A stretch of DNA of 6,092 bases from Candidatus Heimdallarchaeota archaeon (GCA_027364495.1 DAHXPE010000167.1:1-6092); one strand, 5' to 3'. Shown: positions 1-5,929, counted from the stretch's first letter. Translations and numbers: made by a program. The notes: generated by a model from the sequence alone, not told the origin.

Positions 1-157
1 TAAACTTTGAAACAATTAATCAATTTGGGTAAGATATTATCTGGGTTATTATCTAGAGAATTTTCTAAATAAAATTTTTCATTTATTATCGCCATAGATT
101 TGGTGACGGCTTAAAATTTAAAATAAAAATGAAAACAATTCTTTGGAACTCTCAATC

Positions 158-743
158 ATGCTATTCAAAGAAATTATACCGTACATATCATCAATTGATG
201 ATATCCAAGATGCCGTTGTCAAAAATGAATTACAATCCTATTTAGCGTAGGATCAAGAGTCAGGTATAATGCCTTAGGAGAATACTGAAACACAATTTCG
301 TGAACCTGTTGCTTATTATGATGCTTTGATTTATGTTAGACAAAATTATTTCGATAACGTGGTCAGCTCCTTTAAAGTGGTGGTTCAGGTATACTAAAAA
401 GTATGGGATAGATGAAGAGTAGTATAATTTTTTTTACTAAGGCGGTGGAAACAATAACTGCTGAAAATACAAAATTACTAATTAATACATTGAAAGAAAG
501 AATCAAACCTGATGGTATAGATCTGGATAAGCTTTATAAAGATTATTTTGTTACAATTTATCCGGAAAAAAGGTCTAAATTAATAAAATACAGTTATTTC
601 AAATTTTTTTTTTAGTTGAACATTATTTTTCTCTTTTTCAGGTTGCTTTATTTGATTTTTTAATCGATTTAAATTGTCAAAACAAAAATTTAACCGGAAT
701 TAGTTCAATTATAGCTGGTATTAAGAATTTTTCAAGTGTTTAG
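158..743 (+). pseudogene. Decayed gene of unknown function, readable in four pieces over three frames
   Basis: I do not recognise the protein. Piece 1 (from ATG 158) begins MLFKEIIPYISSIDD, meets TAG at 248-250 and TAG at 275-277, then continues sensibly through REPVAYYDALIYVRQNYFDN to TAA 395. Piece 2 (frame 3, about 366-419) reads APLKWWFRYTKKYGIDEE before TAG 420. Piece 3 (frame 1, about 420-603) includes TAENTKLLINTLKERIKPDG and KDYFVTIYPEKRSK. Piece 4 (frame 3, 612-743) reads LVEHYFSLFQVALFDFLIDL and ends at TAG 741. Pieces 3 and 4 are separated by a run of ten T (604-613), a plausible slippage site. Together they would give roughly 195 residues, rich in charged helices with a more hydrophobic C-terminal part. 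Every piece has protein-like composition while the other frames there do not, which argues for one broken gene rather than several small ones. The 67-residue frame starting at 412 is only piece 3, not an independent gene. Several lesions in one gene argue against simple sequencing error. Confidence 0.5.
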
Positions 744-842
744 ATTAGACTAACATCATACCCAAGAACATTAATAAGTTAACTAAGATTTATTTATTAG
801 ATAATTTTCTGGACAAAGTTTTTATGGAGAATTGGACTATAA

Positions 843-1412
843 ATGAATGATATGGTAGCTATTGAAGTTTTTCCTATTGTCTTGCTTGGAGATATCTATA
901 AAATTAAATTAGCAAATACTCTAAAACATATTGATAGAACTTATTATGAAAATATGATAATTCATCATTTTAGAGCTAATTTTGAAATTAGGACTATTAA
1001 AATTGACGATTATGAAATTCCTCTCCAAATTTGGGATATTCCAGACGCTGGAAAACTACTGACTAATTATAATAAAAATATTCCAGATTCTAGTATACAA
1101 CGAATTTTAGAATTTTTTGATAAAGTAAAAATTTTTATTATTGCAATTGACCAACAAAATCAAAATTATGAATTTTTAGAGCGAATATTATCGGTGTTAA
1201 AAAGAAATTATTCAAATTCCTATTACTTTGTAACGGCTAATATAATAGCATCCAATTCCTTTACAATAAACAAAAAGATAAAAGAATTACAATCTCAATA
1301 CCCAAAATTGAAAGAATTTTTATTAATCTCAGAGGAAGAAAAGGAATATGAAGAAAAATTGTTTAATTTTGTCAGGAAAATCATTATAGAGGAATTTATA
1401 AAAGGAAATTGA
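843..1412 (+). CDS. Ras-like small GTPase-fold protein with eroded nucleotide-binding motifs (predicted pseudo-GTPase)
   Basis: The 189-residue length and order of elements fit a single Ras-superfamily domain. Strand 1 and the P-loop position read IVLLGDIYKIKLANTL (12-27): Gly16 and Lys22 of GxxxxGK[ST] remain, but the second Gly is Ile21 and the Ser/Thr is Leu23. The strand 3/switch II position reads LQIWDIPDAGKL (61-72), like Ras LQIWDTAGQE with changed spacing and no catalytic Gln. Strand 4 is VKIFIIAID (95-103). At the NKxD site it has TANIIAS (131-137), so base recognition should be lost. The C-terminus is a charged helix with no Cys for lipidation. I infer a fold kept for protein contacts, not GTP hydrolysis. 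The start at 843 has GGAG at 826-829, a rather long 13 bases away; ATG 852 is an alternative. Codons are extremely AT-rich. T-tracts follow the stop. A highly divergent active GTPase cannot be excluded. Confidence 0.72.
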   Translation: MNDMVAIEVFPIVLLGDIYKIKLANTLKHIDRTYYENMIIHHFRANFEIRTIKIDDYEIPLQIWDIPDAGKLLTNYNKNIPDSSIQRILEFFDKVKIFIIAIDQQNQNYEFLERILSVLKRNYSNSYYFVTANIIASNSFTINKKIKELQSQYPKLKEFLLISEEEKEYEEKLFNFVRKIIIEEFIKGN

Positions 1413-1449
1413 TTTTTTAAAGTTTTTTACATTCTCATTTTCTCTTTTT
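1413..1449 (+). terminator. T-tract terminator after the Ras-like gene
   Basis: Directly after the TGA stop there are three T-runs (six T at 1413-1418, six T at 1423-1428, five T at 1445-1449) with no hairpin between them. This is the usual form of archaeal intrinsic termination. In such AT-rich DNA T-runs are common, so confidence is moderate. Confidence 0.4.
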
Positions 1450-1484
1450 AGCTCATTAATCCAAGAATATTAGAAAATTTTTGT

Positions 1485-1534
1485 TATATAGAAATTTTTT
1501 AAACGAAGAAAAAATTTTGTCTTAAAAGTAGGTG
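1485..1534 (+). promoter_or_regulatory. Archaeal TATA box and ribosome binding site of the LLM oxidoreductase gene
   Basis: TATATA at 1485-1490 sits in an A/T-rich run and would place transcription start near 1512-1516, giving a leader of about 25-30 bases. AGGTG at 1530-1534 matches the archaeal anti-Shine-Dalgarno and is 6 bases before ATG 1541, which fixes that start codon. I see no operator-like dyad. Confidence 0.5.
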
Positions 1535-1540
1535 TAAACT

Positions 1541-2410
1541 ATGAAATTTTTACTTGGCGGTCTAGGTAATTGGTATAATGATTACCCTAGTATCAAGGAA
1601 ATGGTTTTAGAAGCTGATAACTACGATTTTGAAGCATGTCTCATGCCAGATCATTATATGTGGGGTATGAGAGAAAATGCAAGAATGAATAGACCTGATA
1701 ACTACCGAACAGTAGATACATGGGTAGCAATGTCGTATCTTGCTGGAAAAACTGAACATATCAAATTGGGGACACTAGTAACTCCAGTACCCTTTAGACC
1801 TCCTGCCATGATGGCTAAAATGGTTGCTACTCTGGATAATCTCTCAAATGGGAGAGTAATCTTCGGTGTTGGAGCTGGTTGGAGTCGTGATGAATTTGAT
1901 GGATATTCAGAATGGGTACCTGACAAGATTCGTGTTGATAGAACTAAAGAAGGACTGGAATTAATGTTAAAGCTTTGGACATCAAAAGATCCAGTAACCT
2001 TTGAAGGAAACCATTATAAAACAACAAAAGCTGTTGTGGACCCTCAACCCATTCAAAAACCTTATCCACCATTACTTTTTGGCGGATCTGGTAATAGAAT
2101 GCTCTCAATGGCTGGTCAATATGGTGACCTCATATTTGTCCCTCCTTGGGGTGACCCTTCACAATTCAAAGAAAAAAAAGATCGAGTTCTTCGTTCAGCA
2201 AAAAAAAATAACCGCGAAAACAAACTAAATTTCGTTGGTGGGATGATAGGTGGTGGTCCAAAGGTTGAAAACATCAAGGATTACACAGAAATAATTGAAT
2301 CAGCAAAAACAGAAGGGAATAAGTACTTCATGATTTCATTTAACCGCGATACAGATGGACTAAAATTAATGAAAGAATTTGCTAAAGAAATCATTCCATC
2401 TTTTTCTTAA
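1541..2410 (+). CDS. LLM-class (luciferase-like) flavin- or F420-dependent oxidoreductase
   Basis: The 289-residue protein is a single TIM-barrel domain of the bacterial luciferase-like family (PF00296). It is complete, though at the short end for the family. Visible family features are strand 1 MKFLLGG at the N-terminus, LMPDHYMWG (34-42), LGTLVTPVPFRPPAMMAK (76-93), the hallmark LSNGRVIFGVGAGWSRDEFD (101-120) ending strand 4, and LLFGGSGNRMLSMAGQYGDL (178-197), where cofactor phosphate normally binds. Members carry out hydride transfer with reduced FMN or coenzyme F420. In archaea F420 is the likelier cofactor (inference), and the substrate cannot be told from sequence. It is cytoplasmic, with no signal peptide or membrane segment. 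It has its own promoter and no operon partner. Sample stretches are 33-42% G+C against 17% in the gene before it, which may reflect family constraint or later acquisition. Long stretches open in other frames inside it are shadows. Confidence 0.92.
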   Translation: MKFLLGGLGNWYNDYPSIKEMVLEADNYDFEACLMPDHYMWGMRENARMNRPDNYRTVDTWVAMSYLAGKTEHIKLGTLVTPVPFRPPAMMAKMVATLDNLSNGRVIFGVGAGWSRDEFDGYSEWVPDKIRVDRTKEGLELMLKLWTSKDPVTFEGNHYKTTKAVVDPQPIQKPYPPLLFGGSGNRMLSMAGQYGDLIFVPPWGDPSQFKEKKDRVLRSAKKNNRENKLNFVGGMIGGGPKVENIKDYTEIIESAKTEGNKYFMISFNRDTDGLKLMKEFAKEIIPSFS

Positions 2411-2430
2411 AAAATTGGAATCTCTATTCT

Positions 2431-2902
2431 CTATTCTTTTTCAAAAAATTCCCTAATAATTGATGTAATAGTTTTATTTGATGTGCATTGGGCTGCATCA
2501 AATTCTGGACCAAATATCCATAATGCTTTTTCAAATATCGGTTGTTATTCGTGCAATTTAATAGAATTTTTTCTACTAACTTTTCTAATTTTTTAAATCA
2601 ATCAACGAAAAAATAAACATCTCTTTTTGAAACATTGTATTGAGCATGAATTGTTATTAACCCTTCAACATGATTATGTAACAATTGTGGGTTTTCAATA
2701 TGTGTTATTATAACTGCCAAAGACCTATGAAACATGCTATATGTTTTTCTAAATCAGTTTCTTTAAAAAAATAGGCTGCATCAGTTTTTAAAAAATAAGA
2801 ATAGAATTTAATGACAAAAAGATCCAAATTTGTGGTTATAATGAGTAAAGATTGAAATAATTGGTCTTTATCATTATCTGAGAGTTCAATGAGACTTTGC
2901 AT
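2431..2902 (-). pseudogene. Broken globin gene (single-domain haemoglobin), frameshifted twice
   Basis: Read on the minus strand, ATG 2902 opens 60 residues containing LSDNDKDQLFQSLLII and FYSYFLKTDAAYFFKETDLE, the A-to-E helix pattern of globins with a CD-corner Phe (45 or 46). His54 falls where TDMxxQ-type globins carry distal residue E7. A one-base loss near 2723 shifts to a second frame giving THIENPQLLHNHVEGLITIH, then AQYNVSKRDVYFFVD, which matches the E/F helices; the His of LITIH is the expected proximal (F8) ligand at composite residue 86. TGA at 2600-2598 then interrupts. After about 55 bases with no globin match, a third frame (2538 down to TAG 2433-2431) gives IFEKALWIFGPEFDAAQ and ITSIIREFFEKE, the G/H-helix end. 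The total fits a globin of roughly 140 residues. The family binds haem and O2 or NO, but this copy cannot make it. An open stretch starting at TTG 2932 is only the first piece. Assignment rests on motif order by eye. Confidence 0.66.
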
Positions 2903-3092
2903 AATGAAATAAACTCTTTTTATTTCTATCAAATAAAAAATTAGATAATCTTAATATTAGTTTTGATTTATCTTTTTACGTTTAAATACATCAGAAATAC
3001 TTATTTTTGTTTATTTTCGAATTTAAATTTAAAGAAATGCTTCTTGAACAAATTATTGTAAAAGTATGATTTATTGAATTTCAAAAGTTTTA

Positions 3093-3100
3093 AGTATATG
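3093..3100 (+). promoter_or_regulatory. Possible TATA box of the Arf-like gene
   Basis: AGTATATG lies about 70 bases before ATG 3169. Transcription would begin near 3122-3126 and the leader would include both copies of the 3124-3167 repeat. Other A/T-rich runs nearby could serve instead, so this is a weak call. Confidence 0.3.
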
Positions 3101-3123
3101 ATTTTAAAATGTCTCTAACAGCC

Positions 3124-3167
3124 CAGTTTTAGTTAATTTTTAAAAAAACAGATTTTAGTGAATTTTT
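3124..3167 (+). repeat. Imperfect direct repeat abutting the Arf-like start codon
   Basis: CAGTTTTAGTTAATTTTT (3124-3141) and CAGATTTTAGTGAATTTTT (3149-3167) agree at 17 of 19 aligned positions counting one gap. The second copy carries GTGA (3158-3161), the best Shine-Dalgarno candidate, 7 bases before ATG 3169. It may be a regulator site or a small duplication that recreated a leader. Confidence 0.5.
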
Positions 3168-3168
3168 T

Positions 3169-3729
3169 ATGTTTATGAAGAAATTAATAAATATTTTAGG
3201 AAAAACTCCTGAAAAAAAAAAGGTAACTTTATTGTTTCTTGGTTTGAGCAATGCCGGTAAATCAACATTATTAGACTATCTCATTAAACAAGAGTTTACC
3301 GAGAATTTAGATTTAACTATGGGTGCTAATATAAAAAATTTTTCAACTAAAATGCTTAATTATAATTGTATTGATTTAGCTGGCCAAAAAACTTTCAGGG
3401 TCTTATGGAATAATCATATAGTATATGCTTCAGCTTTAATTTTTGTTATTGATTCAGTTAATTTTGCCGATTTACAAGAGGTTAAAGAAGAGTTACATAA
3501 TTTAAGTAGATTTTTACATGAAAATAATTATAAGAAAACTGTTTTAATCTTAGCAAACAAGTATGACCTACCGGAAGCATTAGATTTTTTAAAATTGCAA
3601 GAACTGATTGACTTAGATTCCTTAGGCTTTGATAATATCAATATTTTCAATGTATCAATTAAGACAGGTCTGAATTTATCAAAAGCATTTTTATGGTTAG
3701 AAAATGAATTAATGGTCGGTTACCATTAA
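3169..3729 (+). CDS. Arf/Sar1-family small GTPase
   Basis: The 186-residue protein has all five G-motifs in Arf order. G1 is GLSNAGKS (25-32), like Arf GLDNAGKT. G2 is Thr50 in TMGAN, like PTIGFN. G3 is DLAGQ (69-73) with the catalytic Gln73, followed by the Arf-type LW (79-80). G4 is ANKYDLPEAL (129-138), matching Arf NKQDLPNAM. G5 is SIK (163-165). It should bind and hydrolyse GTP as a switch. Eukaryotic Arf and Sar1 recruit vesicle coats; Asgard versions have no settled role. The start MFMKKLINILGK lacks Gly2, so N-myristoylation is not expected, but the segment could form an amphipathic helix as in Sar1 or Arf (inference). ATG 3169 is preferred over ATG 3175 because GTGA lies 7 bases upstream. 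There is no GAP or exchange-factor gene beside it. The eroded Ras-like protein lies 1.8 kb upstream. Confidence 0.92.
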   Translation: MFMKKLINILGKTPEKKKVTLLFLGLSNAGKSTLLDYLIKQEFTENLDLTMGANIKNFSTKMLNYNCIDLAGQKTFRVLWNNHIVYASALIFVIDSVNFADLQEVKEELHNLSRFLHENNYKKTVLILANKYDLPEALDFLKLQELIDLDSLGFDNINIFNVSIKTGLNLSKAFLWLENELMVGYH

Positions 3730-3759
3730 TTTGTAACTCTAAAAATTAAAACGCGTCAA

Positions 3760-3770
3760 TTTTTTCTTTT
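3760..3770 (+). terminator. T-tract terminator after the Arf-like gene
   Basis: A pyrimidine run of six T, one C and four T begins 30 bases after the TAA stop, with no stable hairpin before it, in the archaeal style. Moderate support only. Confidence 0.4.
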
Positions 3771-3818
3771 AAATCAGAGATCGAAAAAATTATTTCAGAT
3801 TTTAGAATTGTTGCATAA

Positions 3819-4007
3819 TCAAAACGACCACCGATTCAATCTGACTAGCCAAATTTGGACACTAGCCAAAATATGGTAAATCTTTGAATAAGAATAACCA
3901 ATGAAGGATCCCACTTGATCGGTTGAGTAGCGGGCCGATACTCTGATAGAGCTTCGTTCGGGAAGAACTTCACCAACCCGTAAAATTGCTTTACTGCTGT
4001 TTCTCAA
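3819..4007 (-). other. G+C-rich island: possible foreign helix-turn-helix gene remnant, or a structured RNA
   Basis: The minus strand is open here for 62 codons from TTG 4007, with no ATG and no clear leader. The frame reads back to a stop near 4073. Its translation contains AILRVGEVLPERSSIR and RYSTDQVGSFIGYSYSKIYH; the second stretch resembles a helix-turn-helix of the kind at transposase or regulator N-termini, a loose resemblance only. Four of six Arg codons are CGN, unlike the neighbours' AGA/AGG habit. Base content over 3901-3980 is 42 of 80 G/C. The alternative is a non-coding RNA: on the plus strand three small stems lie almost back to back (ATCGG/CCGAT at 3918-3939, CTCT/AGAG at 3941-3951, CTTC/GAAG at 3952-3965). 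I could not fit a tRNA, RNase P RNA or SRP RNA. No transposon ends are visible. Confidence 0.3.
3844..3877. repeat. Two adjoining 17-base units, each with a CCAAA...TGG dyad
   Basis: ACTAGCCAAATTTGGAC (3844-3860) is followed with no gap by ACTAGCCAAAATATGGT (3861-3877). The first ten bases are identical. The first unit contains the perfect 10-base palindrome CCAAATTTGG (3849-3858); the second has a near-palindrome, CCAAAATATGG. Paired dyads of this kind often bind a dimeric protein, but no promoter is adjacent on the plus strand. Confidence 0.55.
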
Positions 4008-4095
4008 ACAAAATAAGTATAAATTGACCTCAATTTTCTGTTGGTTGTCTACATTTTGCCAAGAAAATATGAACTATCGATTAACCCTAATAAAA

Positions 4096-4105
4096 TTTAT
4101 ATAAT
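4096..4105 (+). promoter_or_regulatory. TATA box of the isochorismatase-fold gene
   Basis: TTTATATAAT is close to the ideal archaeal TATA sequence and is preceded by A-rich bases that could serve as BRE. Transcription should start about 25 bases on, near 4126. That is at or past the in-frame TTG 4124, so translation should start at ATG 4139 with a leader of about 13 bases. Confidence 0.65.
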
Positions 4106-4138
4106 ACGTAAAATTACTTTATTTTGTCGTGGTTATTC

Positions 4139-4705
4139 ATGCCGTTTACTTTAAATGCAAAAAATTGCACTTTTATTCTTATCGATGTTCAGGATTCGTT
4201 GTTCAGATTTGTTCATGATAATAAAACAATAGAGATGAATATAAAGTTATTGTTACGATTAAGAGCAATTTTAAACATTCCTATCATTGTCACTACTCAA
4301 AATGCTCTGAAATTAGGAACAACGCTTCCTTCATTAGCTAAACTGTTACCATCAGGTCAAAAAGAGTGGGATAAATTAGTATTTAGCTGTTTAAAAGTTC
4401 CAGGAGTAAAAGAAGAGATAAAAGAACTAAACAAAAAAACAGTTGTTTTATTTGGAATTGAAGCTCATATATGTGTCTATCAAACAGCTATTCATGCATT
4501 AACAGAAAAATATGATGTTGTTGTTGTAACTGATGCTGTTTCATCCCGTACATTAGAAAATAAGAAAACAGTTTTATACCAATTACATGAATCTGGCGTA
4601 AATCTCCTCAGTACTGAGATGGTTATTTATGAATTACTTGAAAAAGCTGGGACTCCTGATTTTAGAGCTATGTTACCATTTTTAAAAGACCCTATGACAG
4701 CATAA
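4139..4705 (+). CDS. Isochorismatase-fold cysteine hydrolase, ISOC1/ISOC2-like
   Basis: From ATG 4139 the protein has 188 residues, a normal single-domain length. The expected catalytic triad is present: Asp16 in FILIDVQDSLF, Lys79 in WDKLVFSC, and nucleophile Cys112 in FGIEAHICVYQTA, the hallmark GIExHxCV-QTA segment. TDAVSSRTLENKK (131-143), the late STEMVIYELL (158-167) and GTPDFRAMLPFLKDP (171-185) resemble the ISOC1/ISOC2 and YcaC-type branch rather than true isochorismatase or nicotinamidase, which have other metal and lid residues. Members hydrolyse C-N or ether-type bonds, but this branch has no settled substrate, so I give none. It is cytoplasmic, with no signal peptide. A longer reading from TTG 4124 adds five unlikely residues and begins at or before the predicted transcript start, so I rejected it. 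It appears to be transcribed alone. Confidence 0.88.
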   Translation: MPFTLNAKNCTFILIDVQDSLFRFVHDNKTIEMNIKLLLRLRAILNIPIIVTTQNALKLGTTLPSLAKLLPSGQKEWDKLVFSCLKVPGVKEEIKELNKKTVVLFGIEAHICVYQTAIHALTEKYDVVVVTDAVSSRTLENKKTVLYQLHESGVNLLSTEMVIYELLEKAGTPDFRAMLPFLKDPMTA

Positions 4706-4788
4706 GTGAACAAATAACTTTAAGTCTTCTTTGTGTCATATATTTAAAACAAAAATCAACTTCGTTTTTAAATTGCATTTTGATGTTT

Positions 4789-4830
4789 TTTTATAATTAA
4801 AAATAGACATTTTGCTTGTTTTCAGAAGGA
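4789..4830 (+). promoter_or_regulatory. TATA-like site and ribosome binding site of the double GNAT gene
   Basis: TTTATAATTAAAAA (4789-4802) would place transcription start near 4820. GAAGGA (4825-4830) is a good Shine-Dalgarno, 6 bases before ATG 4837. It rules against the in-frame TTG 4816, which lies upstream of it. A second TATA-like run, CATATATTTAAAA (4737-4749), could give a longer leader. Confidence 0.5.
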
Positions 4831-4836
4831 TCAGTA

Positions 4837-5892
4837 ATGGAATTTAAGAAAATAGATATCCTTTCAAGTCCAAGAGAAGAATGGATACTTTATCATAAAT
4901 TTAGGAAGCTCTATCACCTTGAAAATACTCCTGATGAACCATATATGGAAGATAATAAATGGGAAGAGTCTGATATGGCTGATTATAAAAATTCTCTTAT
5001 TGATATGGAATTTAATAATTATAGAATTTTAGATTCCCATGAGATTATTGGCACTTTTAATTTTCGTTTTTACAAAGAAACTTCAAGCGGTTTTGAAGGA
5101 AATGGACAAATAGTAAAATTTGAAATTGAAATATTGAAAAAATATCATAGGCAAGGATTGGGAACTCAAGCATTATCAATTATGTACCACGAATGTTCAA
5201 AATTTAATAAAACTATTTTCATAAGTGAACGACAGAATTTTCTGACTAAACCCTTCTTTATTGCAGTAGGAGCTAATATTGTTCAAACGCTAATTAAAAA
5301 CCGTCTTGATCTAGATAGGATTGATTTTGATATACTCAATAAATGGGTCACAGAAGGTGAATTAAGAAACAGAGAAACAAGAATAATTATACAAGAAGGA
5401 AAAATACCTGAAGAAATTGCTTTAGAATTCGCCAAATCCTTCAATGATTCAGTCCAGCATATCCCACGAGACGGAATTGCAATGGTTAGAACTGAATTTG
5501 GTATAGTGGAATTAAGAAGAATGGAAAAAATTAATGATTCAGGAAAAGTAAAATCTATTTATGTGATAGCTATTGAAAAATCTGGTGAAATTAGCGGTAT
5601 TACAAATGTACGGATAATTCCATCAAACGATGAATTACTCTATCAGGCAATTACAGGTGTTCCTATGTCTTTTCGAGGAAGAAAACTTGGAAAATTAATT
5701 AAAGCAAAGATGGTTCTATATATTAAGGAAAAATATCCTAATGCAAAGTATATAATAACTGATAATGCAGAAACAAATGATTCCATGCTTAATATAAACA
5801 GAAAATTAGGTTATAAAAAGTTTAAAGAATTACTTTCTTTTCAGGTTGATAAACAACACTTACAGTCATATTTGCAATCAAAAAATATGTAA
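4837..5892 (+). CDS. Protein with two GNAT-type N-acetyltransferase domains
   Basis: From ATG 4837 the protein has 351 residues, twice a single GNAT domain. Domain 1 (about 1-160) has acetyl-CoA pyrophosphate-loop motif YHRQGLGTQAL (103-113) after strand 4, then NFLTKPFFIAVGANIV (134-149). Domain 2 (about 190-345) has SFRGRKLGKLIKAKM (278-292) and the late motif NDSMLNINRKLGY (314-326), a common ending where Asn and Tyr help acetyl-CoA binding and catalysis. Both domains keep the [RQ]xxGx[GA] loop, so both may be active. The substrate is unknown; related tandem-GNAT enzymes include mycothiol synthase and aminoglycoside or small-amine acetyltransferases, but nothing here picks one. The N-terminal segment with EEWILYHKFRKLYH and DEPYMEDN (14-40) recurs in the next gene. 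It is soluble. The start rests on GAAGGA 6 bases upstream. Confidence 0.88.
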   Translation: MEFKKIDILSSPREEWILYHKFRKLYHLENTPDEPYMEDNKWEESDMADYKNSLIDMEFNNYRILDSHEIIGTFNFRFYKETSSGFEGNGQIVKFEIEILKKYHRQGLGTQALSIMYHECSKFNKTIFISERQNFLTKPFFIAVGANIVQTLIKNRLDLDRIDFDILNKWVTEGELRNRETRIIIQEGKIPEEIALEFAKSFNDSVQHIPRDGIAMVRTEFGIVELRRMEKINDSGKVKSIYVIAIEKSGEISGITNVRIIPSNDELLYQAITGVPMSFRGRKLGKLIKAKMVLYIKEKYPNAKYIITDNAETNDSMLNINRKLGYKKFKELLSFQVDKQHLQSYLQSKNM

Positions 5893-5929
5893 TTTTATAC
5901 TTACAGGAGTATTAAAATCAAAAAATATG
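5858..5929 (+). repeat. Diverged 31-32 base direct repeat across the junction of the two GNAT genes
   Basis: Copy 1 (5858-5889) spans the last codons of the first GNAT gene; copy 2 (5899-5929) ends with the ATG of the next. Both begin ACTTACAG and both end AATCAAAAAATATG, with a partly similar 9-10 base middle, about 26 of 32 positions equal. Copy 1 supplies the terminal Met codon before TAA; copy 2 supplies the next start codon. Confidence 0.65.

Larger units (their letters stand above)
2933..3168. other. Non-coding spacer between globin remnant and Arf-like gene
   Basis: This stretch is very A/T-rich with frequent stops in all frames. It holds the presumed divergent promoters of the globin remnant (minus) and the Arf-like gene (plus) plus an imperfect direct repeat at its right end. 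I see no RNA gene or mobile-element end. Confidence 0.5.

Noticed and set aside
4..72. Short plus-strand stretch reading TLKQLINLGKILSGLLSR, possibly the tail of an upstream gene
   Set aside because: An in-frame TAA occupies positions 1-3 and there is no start codon, so at best it is another fragment; too short to support.
129..245. 38-codon frame from ATG 129
   Set aside because: Overlaps piece 1 of the decayed gene in another frame, with less protein-like composition and no leader.
824..850. Tiny upstream frame (8 codons) from ATG 824 overlapping the start of the Ras-like gene
   Set aside because: Could be a leader peptide but there is no ribosome site before it and nothing else to support it.
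1702..1926. 74-residue open frame on the minus strand inside the LLM gene
   Set aside because: It lies wholly inside a well-supported plus-strand gene, has no leader and no recognisable motif; a shadow of the LLM coding strand.
2001..2228. 75-residue open frame on the plus strand inside the LLM gene
   Set aside because: Overlaps the LLM gene in another frame with lysine-rich shadow composition and no leader.
2708..2932. A free-standing 74-residue minus-strand gene
   Set aside because: Its start is TTG, its last residues follow a frameshift, and its content is the first part of the globin; treated as part of the pseudogene.
3931..3980. A tRNA beginning GGGCCGATA with D-arm-like and anticodon-arm-like stems
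   Set aside because: No T-arm, no acceptor 3' strand complementary to the 5' end, and the D-loop is only three bases.
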